Origin: Gongronella butleri
Lineage: Eukaryota > Mucoromycota > Mucoromycetes > Mucorales > Cunninghamellaceae
DNA length: 64,000 bases
Assembly: GCA_025201375.1 (NCBI GenBank)
Contig: JAIWZP010000010.1
Span: 558,001 to 622,000, forward strand
Direction of reading: 5' to 3'
Made by a program: the position numbers and the translations under genes. A model generated the notes under the pieces. It ran no database searches, was not told where the DNA came from, and was given only the letters and a program-made list of their open reading frames with translations. Positions 48,648 through 60,576 of this stretch are shown one piece after another (position 1 is the stretch's first letter; each line of letters opens with the position of its first letter).

Positions 48648-50386
48648 ATGCCACCCAAGAAAAAGACAGCAGCAGCCTCGCAGGAGGCCAGCAAGGCGTC
48701 TGCCAAGACGCAAACGACGCAAGAGCTGAATCCCAAGACGACGCACTACGAGTTTCTCGGCCCAATTGGTGCGCTTGCCATGGTGACGGTGCTGCCTCTG
48801 CTCGTTCTCTTCTTTGCCATCTGCTGTAACAAGACAGGCTACCCTTCGCAGCTCCTTTTGGACGACTGGAGGACTTATTTCGAGAAAATCTTGACGGCCG
48901 ATTATATCAAATCGCTGTACGATCCCTGGGCATTCACGTGGTATCTCCTTTTTGTCGCGTTTGAGGCTATTTTGTATCTTGCGCTGCCAGGCGACTCGTA
49001 CCCGGGCACCGAGCTGCGCGACGGCAAGCGCCTGCGTTACCGCCTCAATGGCTTCACCGCGTATCATACTACCATCTTCACGGGTCTCTATTTCCTAAAG
49101 TCCTCGGGCCTCAAGCCTTTGCTCTTTGTCTACGACCATTGGGTCGGCCTGGCCGTCAGCTCCATCCTCTTCAGCTACATGATCTCTCTGTACGTCTACC
49201 TCAAGAGCTTCCAAAAGGACGCGCTGCTTGCCTTGGGCGGCAACACGGGCAATCCTTTGTACGATGTAAGTGCCAAAAAAGGGTAAAAACGCGTCTTTTT
49301 TTCTCACGCGACGCGTCTTTTTCTCACGCCAGTTCATGATCGGTCGCGAATTGAACCCGCGCATTGGTGAATTTGATATCAAATTCTTCACGGAGCTGCG
49401 CCCTGGCATGATTGGCTGGCAAGTGATCAATTTGGCCTTTGCCGCCAAGCAATACTTGGACCTTGGCTACGTGACCAACTCGATGGTGCTCGTGCAGATG
49501 TTCCAGGCTTGGTACATTGTCGATTCGCTGTGGAATGAGGAGGCCGTGTTGACCACCATGGACATTACTACCGGTAAAAGCAAAAAAACACGCGTCGCAT
49601 AGCGTCATTGCTCACTTTTTCCCATTTTTTCCCTTTCCAGACGGCTTTGGCTACATGCTTGCCTTTGGTCTGTACTCGTGGGTGCCCTTGAATTACACGC
49701 TTCAGGCGCGCTACCTCGTCGATTTCCCCCGCGACTTGTCGTGGCCCGCGTTTGGCGCGATTCTCTTCCTTAACGTGCTTGGCTACTACATCTTCCGCAG
49801 CGCCAACAGCCAAAAGAACGAGTTCCGCATGAATTCCGATGGCCCCAACACTAAGCGTAAGCGGAAATCGTGCAAAATTAGGCGATGTCCCTCAAAACCA
49901 CATGTTACTGACGCGTCTCGCCTTCTTTTTTTTTTTCTTTGTCTCTTAAAGACCTCAAGTACATCACGACTGCACGTGGCACCAAGCTGATCACGAGCGG
50001 CTGGTGGGGCGTGTCGCGCCACATCAACTACCTGGGCGATTGGCTCATGGCATTGTCGTGGTCGTTGCCTTGCGGCTTTGCGTCCCCGGTGCCCTACTTT
50101 TATCCCTTTTACTTTGCCATTCTTCTGCTCCACCGCGAGCGACGCGACGACCACAAGTGCCGCACAAAGTACGGCAAGGACTGGGAAAAGTATTGCAGCA
50201 TTGTCAAGGCGCGCATCATTCCTGGTAAGATTCTTCTCAATTGGGCGTAACAAATAGGTATCCTTTGGCGCGCCGTCTGGCATGTCAATTGGGTGTCGTT
50301 TCCGTGTTATTTGGGAGGTTCAACATGAGGAGTCGTTGTGCTAATCTCACTGTTTTTCTTCTTTTTATTATATAGGTGTCTATTAA
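48648..50386 (+). CDS. ERG24: Delta(14)-sterol reductase (ERG24)
   Basis: Five exons: 48648-49265, 49333-49573, 49641-49856, 49952-50224, 50376-50386, giving 452 residues. It reduces the C14=C15 double bond after lanosterol demethylation in ergosterol synthesis, in the ER membrane with NADPH. It has eight or more hydrophobic segments. Conserved marks are [19 protein letters not shown], the [22 protein letters not shown] stretch, and the C-terminal catalytic region [20 protein letters not shown] with [20 protein letters not shown]. The Lys-rich start ([12 protein letters not shown]) is cytosolic. The last coding exon is only 11 nt (GVY*). If the last intron is retained the protein ends KILLNWA instead. 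The gene lies 218 bp downstream of the J-protein gene on the same strand. Confidence 0.95.
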
Positions 50387-50389
50387 GTA

Positions 50390-50945
50390 GCTTTCTTTTT
50401 TTTCCTCCACTAATTCTGTTGTATTATGATAAAAAAAATGTTGTCTGTTTTTCCTCAGTGCGCGGGTTTCAGGGCCGGGTTGAATATGGATTCGTCGACA
50501 AAACAACCAAATGACGATAAAATGAGCTTTAATGGCGATTTCTCGACATCCATCGACGAGATTTCCATTTTCATCTGAGTATGTGATTAGTTTTGAGCCC
50601 CAGGTTGTGCAATGGGGCGTTTGGTACAGCTTAAACAGTCTTGGACGGCTTAAAAATGTCAAAAAAGAACACACTCAAGGCCTCTTACATCGCAATGATT
50701 CGATGGTCAGCAAACTTGGGCCAGCTGTTCCAAGGGGACATACAGCGCTCATTGAGGGAGAAAAAGTCCAAACTTGACTGAGATCGGATCACAGCAACGT
50801 GTGCAATCTTGGATTGAAGCAATTTAGGATTTTGATTTGGTGCCTATTGTCGCTTGAGCTACAACAGTCTGCATCTAGCTTATTACATGTATTTTGGGCA
50901 TCCGTTAAAATTTTCTGTACTAGAAAAAAATAGACGATCGATTGC
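50390..50945. other. Intergenic, 3' side of ERG24
   Basis: No gene is supported. Confidence 0.35.
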
Positions 50946-50949
50946 ATAT

Positions 50950-51870
50950 TTGTCAAGATTTTTGCGATTATAACATTTTTATTATCTTTTGGCTATTTGT
51001 GGATGGATCGACAGACGACAAGAGAAATTACCCACTGATCAAACGATCCCAAGCGTTCTCGTTCAAATGAGCCCACTCGCACGGCTCTGTGGCCACTGGA
51101 TGGCGCGCAAAGACGATGCTCTAAAATCACGGATTTTCCAACGGGTGCAGTCGAGGATTTGAAAATGACAAAATTTAGGTCGTGAGATCGCCACGCCATT
51201 CAACCATAAGGTGAGTTCCTCTCATGCACTGACAGACATGCAATAAAAAAAGAAGGTCCATTGACTGGTTTCCGCGTAATACGTGAAATGCTGCGATTTT
51301 TCATCTCAAGGTCAACTCGACGAAAATTGCATGTTTCTCAATGAAACATACACCACCAGAAAGAACGTGGCTTGCTGCGTACTTTGGCGTCAGTGATCAA
51401 TGAAAAAAGTGATTTTTTTCGCATTTTTGACGCCGGTCCAAAATCATATATAGTTTTCGACGCGTGATAAAGCGCGTCCAACGGCCAGTTACACGCGCCT
51501 GTTCCTAGTCATTTCCATGCACCTGACGTCCCTCTTACTAGTGGACGCGTCGGCGCGGCTCTATGGACGCGTTTTTTTCGTGTAAATTGGCGTTGAAATT
51601 AAACCTAAAATTGCCCATTGCTCGTCAACCAGCAAGCCGACCCCAATCTTTTTTGACATTTTCCGTGGTTTCTCCATGCAGATTCACTTGGGTGCAAGTT
51701 TGGCGGGATTTTGGGAAACTGATTTTTCCATTTTGGATTTGAGCGCTCGTCACGACCAAATTTTGATTTGCACGCAGCGCACGTCCGAAGGTTGAAACGG
51801 TTACGAACTGCGTTCTACTCTGGGTATCTCGCCGCGCTCGTCACGATGACATGCATTTCGGGACTTTGCA
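50950..51870 (+). repeat. Dispersed repeat R2, copy C
   Basis: This is the best-preserved match to copy A (4690-5520): 'tgaaaatgacaaaatttagg' (about 51160-51179), 'cgccacgccattcaacca', 'catatatagttttcgacgcg' (about 51446-51466), 'acacgcgcctgttcctagtc' and 'ctatggacgcg' occur in the same order. A frame opening MHLTSLLLVDASARLYGRV at 51518 stops soon after, unlike copy A. The matching part may extend to 51890. Confidence 0.7.
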
Positions 51871-52342
51871 ATGTCTGGTTGGTGAGCTGCAATTGAAAAG
51901 GTTTGGTTCTTTTGATTTTCAATGAATTTTTCTCCAATATCAGGCCACAAGATCTTAAATTTGGCGCACAGCTTTCATGGTCGTGAAGGGCAACATGTCC
52001 AAATTTGACCGTGATCGAATCAATATCACGTATCGCCAACAACCACGAATTGGCGTATTTTTAAGCATTTTGGTACCTTGTCCAACGTTTGACTAAGCTG
52101 GCGTGCACAAGTTTACTAAGAATGGTCAGTGCTTCTAATTATTCCTTGCTGAAGCGTGTCATTCGATCGCCAAGGGGTGTCATAAGGATGTTTTCGAGAG
52201 CTCGACGCGTCAGGCAAAGGGCTCCGATAATTGGAACACCTGATTGGCTGGCGGCGGAGCACGAAAAAATAAAAAACAAGACGCGCCCGTGCAAGGCGTT
52301 GCAGCCTCTCTTTCGTTTTTTTTCTTTTCATTTATATCACTC

Positions 52343-55300
52343 ATGGCGTCAAACTTGAAAGATCTGCCTGACGTTGGTAAGAACCCCCTTATTTTTTACG
52401 TGTTCTTGATGCAATGGTACTGACTCGTTCAATTTTTTTTTGTTTGCGATGCACAGATAGGCCCGAACAACAGACGTTTGTGCGATTCTTTCGGTCACTG
52501 GGAGCGGTAAGCCGAACACGAGCGCGAAAAGGGTGAAAAGGGGGCCATTTTGCGGGGCATTTACTTAAGCTGTGTTCTTTTTGCTTTTTTTTTTCTAGGT
52601 GGACGAAGGCACGGTGCGTTTGTTTGAGCGCGATGCGAACCAGAAGCGGTATTACACGTTCCACGGGGACGACGCGCTGCTTGTGGCCGACCAGATATAC
52701 CACACGACGACGGTGATCAAGTATTGGGGCGCGGCCGAGTCTGCGGGTGGCCTGCCCACAGTGTCCGTATCTGCGACCGCCACAGAGACGTTTTTGTACG
52801 ATGGGCTTGTCAATCGCCAATTGCGTGTCGAGATTTGGCGTTCGAAAAAGGGCACTTGGGAAGTCGCTTGCAAGGCATCCCCTGGCAACCTGCAAGAAAT
52901 CGAAGACATCCTCTTTGTATCATCGAGTCTCAGCGTCGCCCCCGTGGTCCTTTCCATCAAATGGTCCATGACAGGCGATCAAAAGGTAAAAAGAAAAAGA
53001 AAACAGCAGGAATTGGTGAAATATATGCAACTGGATGGCTCATTTTTTTATGTATAATATTTTTTTAAAAAAAAAGATGGTTGGTGCTGCATTTGCCGAC
53101 GCGAGTGTCAAAGAGATTGGTGTGGCTGAATTCAACGACAATGAGCTGTACTCGAATCTGGAGGCGCTTGTGATCCAGCTGGGCATCAAGGAGTGCCTTT
53201 TGCCTGCTGACGATGCCGGCAAGGATTACGAAGGCATCAAGATCCGCGGGATCATGGAGCGCTGCGGCATCGCGTGCACACCCAGGCGACGCACCGATTT
53301 CCATATCAAAAATGTGGAACAAGACCTGAATCGACTGCTGCAAGGCGAACTCACCACCTCTGCACGACGTAAGACATGGTCCATGAAAAATAGAGCGTGT
53401 CGGAAACGCGAATGAACGCGAATAGGTACAGAACGCGTCGCTCATGCCTATTTTCGATTTTTTTTTTCGATTTTTAGCTGAATTTGAGTTGAAGCAGGCC
53501 ATGGAGGCTTGTGCTGGTCTGATCAAGTATCTTGGACTGCTGGACAACAGCGACAATTTCAACCAGTTCAAGATGGTCAAGCACGATTTGGATCAGTACA
53601 TGCGACTTGATTCGTCGGCACTGGAGGCGCTGAACATGATGCCTGGGCCTAAAGAAGGTGCAAACAAGTCTATGAGCTTGTATGGTCTGCTCAAGCACAC
53701 CAAGACATCGCAAGGTGCGCGTCTGCTCGCGCAATGGCTCAAGCAGCCGCTCTTGGACGTTGCTCACATTGTCCGCCGCCAAGATCTCGTCTCCATCATG
53801 ACCGATGACACTGAGCTTCGCCAGGACCTGCAAGAGACCCACCTCAAGACTATCCCCGATCTCCACCGCCTTGCGAAAAAGTTCCAGCGCGGTGCGGCAA
53901 ACCTTCAGGTACGAAAAAATATAGCAGAAAAGGCACATTTCGTGTGCTAACGCGCCATAATCTCTGATTTCCATTCAATTATAGGATGTCGTGCGCATTT
54001 ACCAAGTTGTGATTCGCCTGCCGCCAATGGAGGCTCTGCTTGACAAGAGCCAGCCTATGGACGAGGAACGCGCTTCGCTGCTGATGAACGAATTTATTTT
54101 GCCTTTGCGCCAATTGTACGAAAATCTGCAGAAATTGGAAGAGCTCGTGGAATCTGTCATTGATTTGGAAGCCATTGAGAACCACGAGTTCCTCATCCGA
54201 GCCGACTATAGCTCAGATTTGCAAGGTAAAATGCAGAAAATGGCGAAAAATGCAGAATTGACGCTTCCCGATCCCTCTTTTTTTGCAGATCTCCGCCGCC
54301 AAATGGACGATGTCAAACGCGCAATGGACAAGGAGCATCGACGCGTAAGATAGGAAATTCATCGTGGGCGCAAGGCATCCGTGTTTTTGACGCGTTTTTC
54401 TTTATTTTTATTATTATTAGACTGGTGAGAGGCTTGACAAGGACATTGACAAGAAACTCAAGCTGGAAAAGAGCCCTGTGTATGGTTATTGTTTCCGTCT
54501 TCCACGGGCGGACGCCGGTGTGGTGCGCAAGGTTGCCGGCTACACCGAATACACGACGCAGAAAAACGGCACGCTCTTTGCCAATAGCAAGCTCCGCGAG
54601 CTCAGCGAGCAAATGCAAGAACTCGCTGATGATTACGAAAAGCACCAAGGCAAGCTGGTCAAGGAGGTCATTTCCACCGTCGGTAAGACACCCCAATGCC
54701 GAGCTTTTTTTATTGTGATAAACGCGCTCACACCACTTTTTTTTTTTTTGCGTCCAGCCACGTATTGCCCGACGATGGAGGATCTCGGTGCGCTGCTTGC
54801 CAAGCTGGATGTCATTGTCGCATTTGCTCACGCATCTGTCATGGCGCCTGTGCCGTACGTGCGCCCGACACTCACGCCTCTCGGTGAAAAAGGCGCGGTC
54901 ATTCTCAAAGAAGCGCGCCATCCATGCATTGAGCTGCAGCCCGACCGCCAATTCATTCCCAACGATGTCACCATGGTCCGAGGTATGATATGAACCAGCG
55001 TGACAAAGAAAATATCCCATCTAATTAGTTTATTTTATTTTTGGCTTTTTCTGGCTTTTTTCGTATTTTATTCGCCAGACGAGTCGGAATTCCTTATCAT
55101 CACGGGGCCCAACATGGGTGGCAAGTCGACATATATTCGCCAGGTAACCCAAAAAGACAACAAAAAAAAAAAAAAAAAAAAAAAAACAGAGACACAACCA
55201 TGCGCGTTACACAGATCATACTTGACCTTTTTTTTATTTTGTTATTTTCACGACGTGGGTGCATTAGATTGGCGTGATTTCGCTCATGGCCCAGGTTGGC

Positions 55301-56285
55301 TGCTATGTTCCGTGCACGGAGGCGCAGCTGCCGGTGTTTGACTCGATCCTGGCACGTGTGGGCGCTGGCGACAGCCAGATCAAGGGCGTGTCGACCTTTA
55401 TGGCCGAGATGCTCGAGACGGCCACGATCCTCAAATCCGCCACAAAGAATTCCCTGATCATCATCGACGAATTGGGCCGTGGCACAAGCACGTACGATGG
55501 CTTTGGCCTTGCATGGTCAATTTCGGAGTAAGCTTTTTTTTTCAAAAAAAAAAAAAAAAAAGGATGCGAGATTGGCGTGCCCTGATGTTTATGTGATGCA
55601 ATTGGTGTGTGTATGATGCTTTTTGTATGGGTCGACGCGCGCGTGTCACGGGAACAAGGGCGCGTGTCGTGGGGTTAGCTTGTTTGGAAAAAAAAAAAAA
55701 GTGTCTCACCGTCCTTTTTTTTTCTTTTTTTTATAGGCATATTGCCACGCAGACGCGCGCATTGTGCTTATTTGCTACCCATTTCCACGAGCTGACCGAG
55801 ATGAGCGAAAACGTGCCGCATGTCAAGAACCTGAATGTGGCCGTTCATGTCGACGACTCCAGCCGCCAGGATCCAAACATCACCCTGTTGTACAAGGTCC
55901 AAGAGGGCGTGTGCGACCAGAGCTTTGGCATCCATGTTGCCGAAGTGTGCCGCTTTCCGCCGGCCGTCGTCGAGCTTGCAAAGCGCAAGGCGCAGGAATT
56001 GGAGGATGGTAAGCCCCCCTTTTTTTTGCAATTTTTTTCTTTTTTGCTCCTTTTTTTTTTTTTTTTACTTACGAATTGGCCTGATTAGACACACTCAATG
56101 GTGGATTGGACGATATGGAGACCGAGTCGCAGGACGGTTTGGCGTGCGTCAAGCGAATGCTTGCTGATATCACGTCGGACGGCGTTCCAGAGGGCGCCGA
56201 ACTCATCAAGCGCATGAAAAAGGTCAAAGATGAGTACAAGTCGGCCATTGAAGCCAATTCATATCTGCGCCGCGTGCTCCTCTAG
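52343..56285 (+). CDS. MSH2: DNA mismatch repair protein MSH2
   Basis: Thirteen exons: 52343-52376, 52457-52506, 52599-52985, 53077-53368, 53478-53908, 53985-54225, 54289-54344, 54421-54682, 54758-54982, 55079-55143, 55268-55527, 55737-56008, 56089-56285. They sum exactly to 923 residues. MSH2 is the common partner of MSH3 and MSH6 in MutS-alpha and MutS-beta, and recognises mismatches and loops in the nucleus. The N-terminus has [12 protein letters not shown]; the connector and lever regions include [11 protein letters not shown]. The ATPase has Walker [15 protein letters not shown] (near 668), the Q-loop region, signature [16 protein letters not shown], Walker [20 protein letters not shown] (near 743) and the switch ATHFHEL. 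The length is close to the usual 930-960. The C-terminal helices for MutL contact are present ([16 protein letters not shown]). Confidence 0.96.
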
Positions 56286-56336
56286 TCCCTAGGTGGCTGG
56301 AAACCCATCCATCAACTTGCTAGGCAAGCCATTCAA

Positions 56337-56373
<37 letters not shown>

Positions 56374-56691
56374 GCCCGCGACATATAAAAAAAAGCGGCG
56401 ATTCTAGTTTTTCCCCTTTTTTTTCCTTTCTCTTTCTTCTTCTTTTTCTTTCTCTTTTGTATATTCCCCCTCTTTGCTCCTCCCTTTTTCTTTGTAGTCT
56501 TTTTTTTTCTGTTGTCCTTTTTCTTCCTTTTTCTCGGTGTCAATAAAACGTTGCCTCGGTTCTCGCTTTATTGTCTTTTTTCAGCCTCAGTCCTTCCCTC
56601 TTGCACCTCTTATTTTCGAACGCCCCGTCCCCCCTCCTTGTTTGCGTAGCACCTTTTTGCAAAGGAAAATAGCAAAACAACAAAAAAAAAC

Positions 56692-57531
56692 ATGTCTCAC
56701 CCCACTTCTCTGTCGACTGGCTTGTCTCTTGGTGTGTTTGGCATGATAGGCCTGATGCTGTCGTTGTTGTCGCTGCTGCCCATCAACGTGTACAATATAT
56801 ACCTTGCGTCGCACACGGCATTGACGCTCGTCCAGCTGGAACAAGGCAATCCGTGGTGGCGCTTTTCTCACGCGCGCCATTACTATTATTTCGCTTTCCT
56901 GGTTGGATCCGCCGTCTCGTCGCTTATTGTCTTTGCCATGGTCATCACCACGTGCCTGAGGAGGAAGCAGCCTGTGGCAAGCGTCGATCTCGAGGCCAAT
57001 GCCGCCGCATGGTACTCCCAGCACGCTCTTTTGCAACAGCAACAGCAACGATACCAACACACAAGCGTGTGGACCAACCGATGGGCTTGTGTGGCCTTTT
57101 TGGTGCAAATCTCCTGGGCTGTCTTTGGTAAAAATCACATTTAAAAAAGAAAAAAGACGCGCCAATGGCAAATGTGGCTGCTCACCTCGATTTCTTCAAT
57201 TTTTAAACTAGGCAACCATTTGATCTGGTTTGTCAAGACGGAAAACACGCTGATCAGCGATGCGACGCGCTTGTCGGTATGGATTTTGTGGCTGAATTAC
57301 GGCATTGTGATTGTTTTCTCGTTTGTGCTCGTGTGTGCATCCGTGTTTGTGCTTGTGGGCGCGCCAAATCACCTCTCTGCGACTCAGCCGCCTGCTGGGC
57401 CACATTTGGGCCCCATGGTCACCGAGGAAATGCAGCAGCAAGAGACAACCCCATTGCTCAACAAGACTGCCTCATCCGCGACCACGACAGCCACTTCTAC
57501 CATCAGCACCACCACATCGTCGCGCCATTGA
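56692..57531 (+). CDS. Four-TM membrane protein of unknown function
   Basis: Two exons, 56692-57127 and 57212-57531, giving 251 residues. Four hydrophobic segments are visible: LGVFGMIGLMLSLLSLLPI (about 14-32), YFAFLVGSAVSSLIVFAMVI (about 64-84), WACVAFLVQISWAVFG (about 130-146) and WLNYGIVIVFSFVLVCASVF (about 180-205). A short basic loop (RRKQ) and a Gln-rich stretch lie between TM2 and TM3. The cytosolic tail is Ser/Thr-rich and contains ETTPLLNK, which resembles a dileucine sorting signal. The tetraspan layout recalls fungal SUR7/MARVEL-type plasma membrane proteins, but no signature motif is seen. The gene lies 406 bp downstream of MSH2 and converges on the next gene. Confidence 0.75.
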
Positions 57532-57920
57532 TTCCATCTCGATACCCCCTCCCCCAACCCTCTTTGTTTGCCCTCTCCTCCTTTTTTCCCTTCTCTCTTT
57601 CCCAGCTACTCACTATTCCCAGGCTCATTTTGTTTCGATTTATTGTTTAGTCTTGCATGAATTATCCCTGTTTACATTCACATCAGTCCTGCTCCAATCT
57701 ATTCAATTACCTTGTATCCATATTTCTGCCCTTGCAAGCCCAATTATACATATCATTGCACCACTCACAAAAATAAAATGCAAATGCTCTTTTTTTATTA
57801 TTTGCATGCGTATGCGCGTGCGTGCGTGCGTGTGTGTATAAATGACAAAAGAGAGGGGAAGGGGAGGAGAGAAACATGCGAAAAATAGGGGGTGGCGTGG
57901 CAGCCAATGAGGATGGAAGA

Positions 57921-60244
57921 TCATGCGTGCGACCGAGATGAGTATTGCATCTCGTTGAGGACAAAAAAGAAAACAACAATGGACATGGCTGAGAAAATTG
58001 GGCAAATATGATGTCAGTGTCGCGTGTCACAAGCTAAATCATCAGCTCATTGTTTCCGACACAGCACCCAAGAGAGAGAAATCGGCGACGCGTGCCAATT
58101 TTCTTTTTTTTTTTTCACACCCGCGCCAAGAACTTACGTAGCCATAGGTACCATTCGTATTTGATAAATGTCCACAGGTTCACTGGCGGCGGTGTTTCGT
58201 ATTCATCCAGCGCGTACGATTGCACCACGCCATTTTTCAGGCCAACCACTATGACATGCATTAAAAAAAAAAAAAATACAAAAGAGCGCGTCAGTCGCGC
58301 CACATTTGGTTTGTCTCCTTGCTCGCCATACGTAGGAACCGCTGGCCTTCCAGTTCGACAAATTTGACACGGTGCACCTTTTAACAAAAAACGAAAAAAC
58401 ATCAATATGTCGCTTTTTTGCTTTTTTTTTTTTTTGCCTTTTTTTCTTGTTTCTCACCTGGTACGATGGGTCATCCTGGGGCGGAATGACCATGACGCGG
58501 TGCCAGTCGACTAAGAGATCTTCATAGCTCTCTGCGCTTGCCTGGAGATCAGGACGGTGATAGATAAAGATGGAATCCATCGTATTCCACGCGGCGAGAT
58601 AGTGGCCGGCATCATCGAGCGCGACGCCCTGCAGCGTGCCGTCATACTCATCGCTGCCAGCCTGGCCGTCGATCCACAAATTGAACTCGGGCAGCACTTT
58701 ATCCTTCTCACGATACGCATATTCATGTGCTTTTGGGTGCATCTCCACAAGTTCCGATCGTGATGTATGCACCCACGAATAAAACACGTTCCGCAGCGTC
58801 GACATCACAACCACTTTGCTTTTGGCTGAGCGCGCTGCTCGTCCAGATAAAAACAAGGGAATGGTGAGCTGATTTTCTTCACGACAAGCCGACAATTTTG
58901 AAACATACCGATATAAACGTCTGGCGTCTCCAATTGCACGCGCTCATGCTGGAAGTGGACACCATCCACAAAGGCCATGTACTCCATCGTGTCATCCATG
59001 AGCACACTGATTCTCTCGGATGGCGTGCGATAGCGCGGCTTCCACTGCGGACTGCCGTCCGCGGCTATGGACGCATTGTCAGCAATGATCGAATCAACGA
59101 AAAAAGTGGTTCGTGTCCTGAAAATGTCGAGTGTCACCATCCGAATGGCATTGGGTCTGCAAAAGATCCAAAAAAAAAAAAAAGAACATGATCAGCCCGC
59201 AGCAACACGTGCAAAACACGCGCAATCACGCGCACACGTGCACATTTATTTATTTTTTTTTGCTTACACGGACGCGTGCACCTTTGCCAAGGCCGTCCGA
59301 TGATCCACGATGCCCGCAGGTTGGTGTCGTTCTACACAATCAAACGCAAAAACATACAAAAAAAAGGGCAAATCAGCCTTTTTGTTGCGTTTTCGGTTGC
59401 CACAAGCTCTCACCTTTGATTGGATCGCCAAGCTGGCTGCTCTGCAGTACAATTGGCAACGCTTGCATTGAGTGTGGCGCGTCTTTAAAGTGATTTGGGA
59501 AAGTTGCCCACCGGAATCGCACCTGATCTGGATCTCTGCATCATCAATAAATAAAAAAGAGGGGAATTGCGTCAGGTACATTGAACAGGCACAAAAACAA
59601 AGCAAGAAATGCGGTGCTGCGCCGCCGCCCGCGGATCACAGACCACATTGCGCCCGTTTTTCTTTTTTTCTGAAAATTTACCTAGAGTAGAGGATGCCGT
59701 CCTCTTCCAGGGAAAAGGCCGAGATCCAGGTGCTTCCAGGCAGGCGAATGTCCTTGTAGCTGAGTGCAGTGTCGATGTTTGCGTCGTTCGGAAGATAAAA
59801 GACGCGGATCCAGTGCTGCAGGACGTCGTCATCGAGGATGTGGTAGAGGACGGCAAATTCGATGCCGCCATGGCCAAGGATGGAGTATTGTGAGATGACG
59901 CCGTCCAGGATCTGGTCGTGCACGGGCTCCCAGGGCACGTCCAGCGTGGTATTTTGCACGTGCGCCATGAGCGGCTGTCGTTGTTGCCGCAGGTGGCCCA
60001 CTTTGCCCGTCGACCCCAGCCGTAAGGTGTTCCACCGTGGCACCTGATACCAGATAGCCGTGTGATACACATAGCCGCCTGCTACAGAGAGCACCGTCAC
60101 ATTTGGATGCGTGTGTTGGAACGACGACGGCGCTGACACGTGGCGTTTCGCGGGGTGTGGGTATGGCATGTCCTGCAGCAGGCTGAACATGTAGATGACA
60201 CCAAGACCCGTGAATAGCAGTATCAAGGCACGCCATTCCATCAT
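57921..60244 (-). CDS. Two-TM protein with large luminal-type domain, unrecognised
   Basis: Eight exons, complement(57921-57988, 58138-58248, 58332-58377, 58458-58834, 58909-59156, 59268-59331, 59414-59535, 59682-60244), 532 residues. An N-terminal signal anchor (ALILLFTGLGVIYMFSLL, about 6-23) and a C-terminal hydrophobic segment (WLPMSIVVFFFVLNEM, about 507-522) flank a large soluble domain. It is rich in aromatics and short strands, for example GYVYHTAIWYQVPRWNTLRL, GVALDDAGHYLAAWNTMDSI and LVGLKNGVVQSYALDEYETP, which read like beta-propeller blades. No family is recognised. The final exon joins in phase only if the intron 58137-57989 is removed; read-through would instead end RKFLARV. Function unknown. 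Confidence 0.72.
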
Positions 60245-60561
60245 GGTGTTCCTTGAAAAAAAAAAAAAAAAAAAAAAGTGGCAAAAGGGGAGAAAAGCGT
60301 GTTAACACGTTTAAAAGTAAAAAAAAAAAAAAAAAAAAAGAAACGAAAAAGACGAAGAGACAAAGAAAAGTGAGCAAAATGCAGTAATAAATCGCAACGG
60401 CGCAGGGCCTGGACCGCCGCCCAATCAGGGCGCCTCCCCCTTTTTTTCGCTTCTTCCCCTTTCTTTTTGGCGTCACGTTGCTCTTTTCCCGCCCTCTGGC
60501 TCTTGTTTTTCCTCTTTTTGTCTATTTATCCCTCTTTTTCACACTCTTTTTCTCTCGTTGT

Positions 60562-60576
60562 ATGAAGAAGTCATGA
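60562..60576 (+). promoter_or_regulatory. Upstream ORF overlapping the coiled-coil start codon
   Basis: ATG AAG AAG TCA TGA opens 11 nt before the main ATG and its TGA overlaps that ATG (ATGA at 60573-60576). Such an arrangement could lower translation or act by reinitiation. Confidence 0.45.
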
